NCBI GenBank assembly: GCA_003615045.1
Contig: ML014144.1
Location: forward strand, 62,001 to 126,000
Direction of reading: 5' to 3'
Source: Caulochytrium protostelioides
Taxonomy: Eukaryota; Chytridiomycota; Caulochytriomycetes; Caulochytriales; Caulochytriaceae
DNA length: 64,000 nt
The number at the start of each line of letters is the position of its first letter. Position 1 is the first letter of the stretch. Shown piece by piece: positions 60,801 to 64,000 of the stretch. A program made the translations under genes and the position numbers. The notes under the pieces are model-generated. The model was not told the origin of the DNA. It was given only the letters and a program-made list of their open reading frames with translations, and searched no databases.

Positions 60801-62578
60801 TATCGCCGCCGCTGCTCAGCGGCCCCGCTTCCGCCACCACCGCGCACGGCAAGCCGCGGTCGTCAGGGAAACGCAATCGTCTCCAGATCTTTACGCGAAT
60901 CGGGTCTGAGCCGGTGCTCTCGGCGCTCGGTGACCCGCCCGCCTCCGTCGAGCCCTCGACCGGCTCGACGGGGCCGCTGCATCAGGCGCTGGCCAAAGCC
61001 ACGAAGCCCGCGACGGCGGCGGCGGCGGCGACAACGACGACGATCACCGTCTCGCCGTCGCTCGGTGCCCTGAACACGGACTCGCCGCCGCCTCGCATTG
61101 GCAGTCTCGCGTCCAGCGTCCAGGGCAACGACATCGCCGCCGTGCTCGAGCGCACGCTCAACAACACGATCGCGCCGCTCTTCCAGTCCCAAGCCACCCT
61201 CATCCGCAGTCTCACCACATCGCAATCGCTTCCGGTCCCGGTGAGTTCAGCGTCCGTGGGCTCGACCTCTTTCCCTTCCCCTGCAGCGGCGGCGATCACG
61301 ACGGTCACCCCGGCGACGACGGCGACGGCGGCGGCAGCGGCGGCGGCAGCGGCGGCGACGGCGGCGGCGACGGCGGCGCGTCTCGTCCAGGAGGACGCGG
61401 CGACGGCGGCATCGGTCGCCCACAGCTCGACGCCCTCGGCGCCCTCGCCGCAACTCGTGCCACACCGCCAAGCTTCGCGCCACCACAGCCAGCGGCACCC
61501 CTTCTACGCGCACGCCTTCGGCTCGCTCTCCTCGCCGGTCCTCGGGACCCTGGACAAGGCCGGCAGCAGTGCCGACGAGGCGGAGGCGCGCTGCGGCGGG
61601 ATCGTCGGCAGTCGAAGCGAGGGCATGGATCTGCTCAATTCGCTCTTTACCCATACCGATGCGCCGTATGGCAGTGGCCGCGGCGACGACGGCAACGGCA
61701 ATGACTCCGGCGAGGGCGAGGGCGAGAATGGCGCGACCGACCGCGACGGCAGCGCTGATGGCGATGACGATGAAACGGCCGCGGGCGTCCGTGGCTCGTC
61801 GTCGCGTCTGCATCCGTCGACGGCCGAGACCGCGCCGCCCGGCTCGCCGCAGTCGTTCCATGCCGCCCCCATGAGTCGGTCGCCCTCGGGCCCGGTGCTC
61901 GCCGCGCCGCAGGCGGGCGGCGCCCGCGCCACCTTCACGCCGGCCGGCGCCGTCGCCACGCATTCGAGCACGAGCGCCGCGTCGCCGCTCGTGCTCCCGT
62001 CCGCGGTCAGCCCCGCGCCGTCGTCTTCGTCGTCGGCCGCCGCGACCACCGGCTCGAGCGCAAGCGGACCGCCGCTGTCGACGGCGAGCGCCACGTCGAC
62101 GGCCACGACGGCGAGCGCCGCCTCGACCTCTCACGGCGTCCCGTTGCTCTCCCGCATGACGGCGTCGATTGCGCGGCACCGCGTGCGCGCCCTGCAGAGC
62201 GGCAGCGGCAGCGGCGCGAGCGGGCCCGACGAAAGCCCTGCGATGCCAAGCCGCCTCTCGCCCCCGTCGGAGAGCAGCCCGCGGCCGCGCAGCCTCCGAA
62301 GTCTCGAGCCGTCGGCTGCGGATGCTGACGCCGCCCAGGGCGCGCCGGTGGTGCCCGCTGTGTCCGCCGACGGCACGCCGGACACGGCCGAGACGGCCGC
62401 GCGGAGCGGGCCTGGCAGCGGCGTGTCCTCGTCGGCCGTCTCGGTGACGGGGTCCGTTTCGTCGAAGCGCGAGAAGTCGAAGGACAAAGAGAAGAGCTCG
62501 AGTCCGTTCGGCCATTACCTGGCGCGCAAGCTGGTGGGCAAGCGGGGCCAACAGCAACCCTCGCTGCCCTCATCCTAA
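54860..62578 (+). CDS. Giant RhoGEF: DH domain with a split PH domain, 2572 aa
   Basis: Exchange factor for Rho/Cdc42-type GTPases. First in-frame ATG at 54860 (MGPTQGASAP). Residues 1 to about 1030 are disordered (Ala/Ser/Thr/Pro). The DH domain (about 1035-1235) reads QLDELLTTERNYVGDLQILV (CR1), FASEFRKLAATKLDLRDYLI then KPIQRICRYPLILRELVKHA (CR3, the exchange surface), and KGFMENLQRTDRFFSRLENP. The PH domain starts LGEMMILASALLVCNHDHLP then QFRGVFLFPNYLFVVKTKRS (about 1250-1320). It is interrupted by a ~130-residue Ala/Thr-rich insert and resumes with LFWRLRVRSTGHYYDFIAKN then ERERTVWLETLQKLP (about 1455-1490). The remaining ~1080 residues are low complexity with small basic motifs such as KRSSVLQIFG and KRNRLQIFTRIG. 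No SH3 or CNH domain is seen. The order resembles fungal Rom/Scd1-like GEFs only in the DH-PH core. Confidence 0.88.
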   Translation: MGPTQGASAPASLAPPAPAAPSLPPSPGSSARPLLDAATDAAAAGDGAGPSPWLPPVAADASLVGDDEAAGLLSPFGRSRAASTGSATAATPSHAQTPVAMATPCGDDRPPTDATASSLLLEHASAYATPFDSRDLIVASALVMPNQPVNDDGGSSSSSSSVKATAAPPAAALLSVSTAVTPAPDATTAGAHGRSAVRTGMLFLTPSGAALPDDLTSQADSDVADAVEPVHATPSLSLRTGDGGRNPDATNDSDNSNDGSHAAPRDGVDAPRSGMSTPDGPFSAVTALSASSLAPWAGTDVVATAPPSIPLPSPVAAPPSVAAPPLVTALPSTPPSATHSRAVSDHDSAFESDASFSDAVSEPTAVPARSAAVAAAGVAASLTASDLLMAMLPVVVDDAADRAPPPPGTLTVSASTSRFFALSQAPPPPRRQPSAACRLPPRLQSLNPRTRPLAATGAAAGGGSADPSTSSRPRRRTADGATDDGGSRAAAADDRRSTDTTGVAAPAAAHATSSHCDASPASPPPLSGPVDAGALSSRAARPKALTAAASASAGPASASAPAAPVHANGEGDALAAPRSALATAAADGAEVGSVTSLLSLPSIEGSSTWLKSETLNRSPDLHLEFHMSPAASTDQLGPASSAATVSAATAAAGKHADGRGPAQSAPGSVRKKASKKTDMAWRCEETSSSTIASTATAASTASPAAAHAPAASAANATATTASTAKNSKPSKRSASRGSTSGTKWFGRPSRRPSVPSVTADTADGRLSSAPPPPQSLVGGDPLLGVPYVDEPDATATSDAAAMALPVPLTRSFSGAPDVAFDAANASSSSSSTVAPQSQRRASLGLLGASRSDPLGLGLGRGPSRSPHFAGITATSDASLSDTASAASTASAAAHAFESHAGLARQLSKSNRRRHEADASIIPIHEHEALETDALAVAPSPFSGLRSASPLPRHDTVRSAPGRDENDGAADGAGGASLLAAHHSRPIRGGDGSGGGGGADSVSLRNGSLSDVLSQHHGESEFDSEEARLQRERIRRDQQLDELLTTERNYVGDLQILVDHGFSRLNRAAPLWIPAEKRAGFIRNGLELLQFQTQFLEWLETARAADLATDGPGAFRHVAQLFVDQQEAFEVYIVFCTQHDTALRILAEYERKSEMQTFASEFRKLAATKLDLRDYLIKPIQRICRYPLILRELVKHADASHPDYAVLSSALAAAQASALKIDSAKGFMENLQRTDRFFSRLENPQGVDVPPRAVLGEMMILASALLVCNHDHLPSKIQFRGVFLFPNYLFVVKTKRSMIHLKLCLRLSACDLILSTGRQTGGSMSPPASQSVHAARPATSMTTPAAAAAAAAATHTTATAALTASATPSTAATSTLKPAGGAGLDDAVSSPAKPRIAEKNTRPFSREASSLPVTAAAPAAYGATSAATAPSTAAPMGSQTSLSDAASSTGAPEPPSLFWRLRVRSTGHYYDFIAKNERERTVWLETLQKLPTDVDVAAEGDDADVDAAELMRSGRSHGDDELLIRPTMKSRRSSTRSSMSSGTPRLPSTKLTPHGDMALSPRLTPKSRVNSTGNLMAHLSELASHIDPTDSSATHHGASRPLFKSKSHSSRGSLENPEYTIISLGFGGTSFFFPQSSNDDLFLGHRDEPTEMAALGGLGSGGAGGTSDSRGLLLGSTQTATDDDSAAHATGVSTAAGTAGPTTAPLLPPLPPGAIPQRASPAPSPTPLPTQRQREVAPMRRQPSTTGSLGGDAPSSSALTVPSVPTAVSASGSPSMMATSLVVTSGAAPSAASASGSTVTATAPPLTAAPRGREGKSTGSLFWRGASSSSSATAASYAASHAGGAAKPMTRAAASHASADMLTAAHSRAATRTGLDFQWSKNQDVRLLRTPSVEAKLSDVVTPMQDGVPILSTTLVQRIAAESSLHHAKSGARGHHGHGSGHGGKNKRSSVLQIFGAAPYSALATAVACSSSSVGGTPAAEVSPPLLSGPASATTAHGKPRSSGKRNRLQIFTRIGSEPVLSALGDPPASVEPSTGSTGPLHQALAKATKPATAAAAATTTTITVSPSLGALNTDSPPPRIGSLASSVQGNDIAAVLERTLNNTIAPLFQSQATLIRSLTTSQSLPVPVSSASVGSTSFPSPAAAAITTVTPATTATAAAAAAAAAATAAATAARLVQEDAATAASVAHSSTPSAPSPQLVPHRQASRHHSQRHPFYAHAFGSLSSPVLGTLDKAGSSADEAEARCGGIVGSRSEGMDLLNSLFTHTDAPYGSGRGDDGNGNDSGEGEGENGATDRDGSADGDDDETAAGVRGSSSRLHPSTAETAPPGSPQSFHAAPMSRSPSGPVLAAPQAGGARATFTPAGAVATHSSTSAASPLVLPSAVSPAPSSSSSAAATTGSSASGPPLSTASATSTATTASAASTSHGVPLLSRMTASIARHRVRALQSGSGSGASGPDESPAMPSRLSPPSESSPRPRSLRSLEPSAADADAAQGAPVVPAVSADGTPDTAETAARSGPGSGVSSSAVSVTGSVSSKREKSKDKEKSSSPFGHYLARKLVGKRGQQQPSLPSS

Positions 62579-62881
62579 GGGTGGCCAGAGAGCCGCCCGA
62601 CGGTCGGCGTTTTTTTTGTTGTATCGTTCATCGTCGCCCCGCTGCGCAGCAGTACTCGATGATCATGTAGAGATGGTTCAATCAAGAATTCATAGAAAGG
62701 AAAAAAATAAGAAGCAGGACAGAGCGAAAGCGAGCGTAAGCGAGAAGGCGTTAACAGCAATAGTCAAAAAAAAAGATGGTGTTGGCCGGATTGGAGTCGG
62801 CCCACCACGACATCGCAACGGAGAGAGAAAAAGGGATAGGTGGAAAAGGGAGCTGTGGTCCAGCGAGGCGAGAGAGCCATG

Positions 62882-64000
62882 TTAGTTCGGCGGCTGAGTC
62901 GTGGACTGTGTCAGATGGTTGGGCGAATCATGGAACAGACTCTGCCACATAAACGCTTCGGCGAGCAGCAACTCAATGTCCTTCTCCTCCCACCCGGCGG
63001 TCGGCAGCGACTGCAAAAACATGAGAATCTCCTGGAACTCCATCTCGCGCAGGCGGTCGCTCCACTTGACCAGGAACGCGGCGCACACGTAGAGATGGAA
63101 CTCGGAGAAGCCGAGGTCGCCTTCGGCGAGGTACGTATCCCACATGCGGATGATGCGGCGGAGCGAGATTTCGCGCATCAGCAGACAGTTCATCCAGCGG
63201 AACGCAAACTGCAAGAACTGGACGTTCTCGGCCACCAGGTGCGCGTGCAGCGGCGCATCAATGCGGTGGATCAGCTCCTGCAGCCGCGTGATCTGGCGCT
63301 GGATGCCCGGCTGGGCCGCGGTATAGTTGTCCTGGATGCCGTCGAGCAGCTTGCCGAGGCACCAGAAGCTGTCGGCCTCGACTTCGACGAGCACGGCCGG
63401 GGGGATCGCGTCGACGGCCATCGTCTCGACATCGCGAATGTTGGGCGTGACGCTGGCCGCGAGGAACACCTGGAAAAAGGGCGTCAGCAGGTCGTTGATG
63501 CCCTGGACATAGCCGCTCGCGGGGCGTCGGATCGCCCAGCAGTAGAGCACGCGCTCGAGCGCCTGCTGGATACGGGGGTGCTGGTAGAGCGGGATGGAGG
63601 GGTTTGTGCGTTGCACGTCGATGTGGATCTGGTGGTACAGGCCCTGGTCGAGCGTCTCGACGCCCTTGCCGAACGTCTGCTGGACGTAGTCCTCATACTC
63701 AGAGCGCTTGCGCGCGAGCGTCGCGTCGCGCCGCGCCGAGTTTGCCGGCAGGTACCCCATCAGCAGCTTCCACACGAGATGGCGGATCTCCTCGGGAATC
63801 CCGTTCCACGAAAGCTTGCGCAACATGTCCAGGTCCACCGTCGGGCTCTCCAGCAGCGCCTTGAACTTCGTGAACCGGATCGACAGGCTGTTCAGGGTCG
63901 CCAGCTCGCCGAGCATCTTGCTCTCGTCGCGGTTGAGCGCCGCCTCAGGGCTCGCATCCCGCGTCGGGCTCCCGGGCGGCGGGACCGACGCCGGCAGCTC
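62882..64000 (-). CDS. GYP1: TBC-domain Rab GTPase-activating protein (Gyp1/TBC1D22 type), 5' end outside window
   Basis: GAP that stimulates GTP hydrolysis by Rab GTPases (Ypt1 and others for Gyp1) at the Golgi. The frame is open through the right edge (28 codons above the first in-window Met at 63916, including GSPTRDASPEAALNRDESKM), so the N-terminus is missing. The TBC domain runs LRKLSWNGIPEEIRHLVWKL then LMGYLPANSARRD; the arginine finger lies in HIDVQRTNPSIPLY and the glutamine finger in ASGYVQGINDLLTPF. Later segments, ADSFWCLGKLLDGIQDNYT, FAFRWMNCLLMREISLRRII then RMWDTYLAEG, and FHLYVCAAFLVKW, complete the fold. The extra QPGIQRQITRLQELIHRID and the tail favour the Gyp1/TBC1D22 subgroup. 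Both catalytic residues are present. Its 3' end converges on the RhoGEF gene. Confidence 0.92.
   Translation of the reverse strand, partial: ELPASVPPPGSPTRDASPEAALNRDESKMLGELATLNSLSIRFTKFKALLESPTVDLDMLRKLSWNGIPEEIRHLVWKLLMGYLPANSARRDATLARKRSEYEDYVQQTFGKGVETLDQGLYHQIHIDVQRTNPSIPLYQHPRIQQALERVLYCWAIRRPASGYVQGINDLLTPFFQVFLAASVTPNIRDVETMAVDAIPPAVLVEVEADSFWCLGKLLDGIQDNYTAAQPGIQRQITRLQELIHRIDAPLHAHLVAENVQFLQFAFRWMNCLLMREISLRRIIRMWDTYLAEGDLGFSEFHLYVCAAFLVKWSDRLREMEFQEILMFLQSLPTAGWEEKDIELLLAEAFMWQSLFHDSPNHLTQSTTQPPN

Overview
The window looks like nuclear DNA of a GC-rich, intron-poor zoosporic fungus (a chytrid, Blastocladiomycota or Caulochytrium-like lineage; this placement is inference). The support is: eukaryote-only genes (JTB, VMP1, LC8, FANCI, epsilon-COP, RCE1), a fungal-type Boi1/2-like SH3-SAM-PH scaffold, spliceosomal GT-AG introns in two genes (La-like and Mgr2/Romo1), very long Ala/Ser/Thr/Pro-rich proteins, and abundant CGG/GCC trinucleotide runs. 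The reading frames used here begin at the first ATG that fits homology. Several longer open frames start only at GTG or TTG upstream and were trimmed.

Layout. 1-547 (-): 5' part of a La-motif protein, two exons. 2506-3156 (+): unrecognised acidic protein. 3465-4026 (-): decayed Fanzor/TnpB-like element tail (relic A), next to a broken epsilon-COP copy (4114-4555, -). 4867-7137 (-): class I sirtuin. 8715-9565 (+): Mgr2/Romo1, two exons. 9664-11427 (-): indoleamine 2,3-dioxygenase. 13500-18308 (+): Boi-like scaffold. 18508-20256 (-): VMP1. 21362-21631 (-): dynein light chain LC8. 24451-25938 (+): GT31 glycosyltransferase. 26469-30488 (+): HEATR6-like. 30595-31632 and 31646-32452 (both -): RCE1 CAAX protease and a JTB-family membrane protein, 13 nt apart. 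33540-34457 (+): PP4 catalytic subunit. 34661-34957 (-): 98-aa protein resembling only the cortactin N-terminus. 38199-42086 (+): RasGEF. 42213-46130: an accessory island made of Fanzor relic B (-), an ORFan of clearly lower GC (42686-44599, -) and Fanzor relic C (+). 46170-47600 (-): mevalonate kinase. 48660-53429 (+): FANCI. 54860-62578 (+): giant DH-PH RhoGEF. 62882-64000 (-): Gyp1/TBC1D22-type RabGAP, running off the right edge.

The most notable observation is a set of three degenerate copies of the C-terminal end of an RNA-guided-nuclease gene (Fanzor, the eukaryotic TnpB relative). Each carries the RuvC-III/zinc-ribbon signature NRDLNAALNIRRC. Within a few bases to about 15 bases after each stop codon lies a roughly 60-nt sequence that folds into the same three-tier hairpin in all three copies, with compensatory base changes. 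That is what would be expected of a guide-RNA (omega-RNA) scaffold encoded at the 3' end of such an element. Relics B and C face outward and bracket the low-GC ORFan, as in a composite element with cargo.

Most other genes are conserved housekeeping or signalling genes: polarity and small-GTPase control (Boi-like, RasGEF, RhoGEF, TBC, RCE1), trafficking and autophagy (VMP1, LC8), DNA repair (FANCI, PP4), and metabolism (IDO, mevalonate kinase). They do not form an evident functional cluster.
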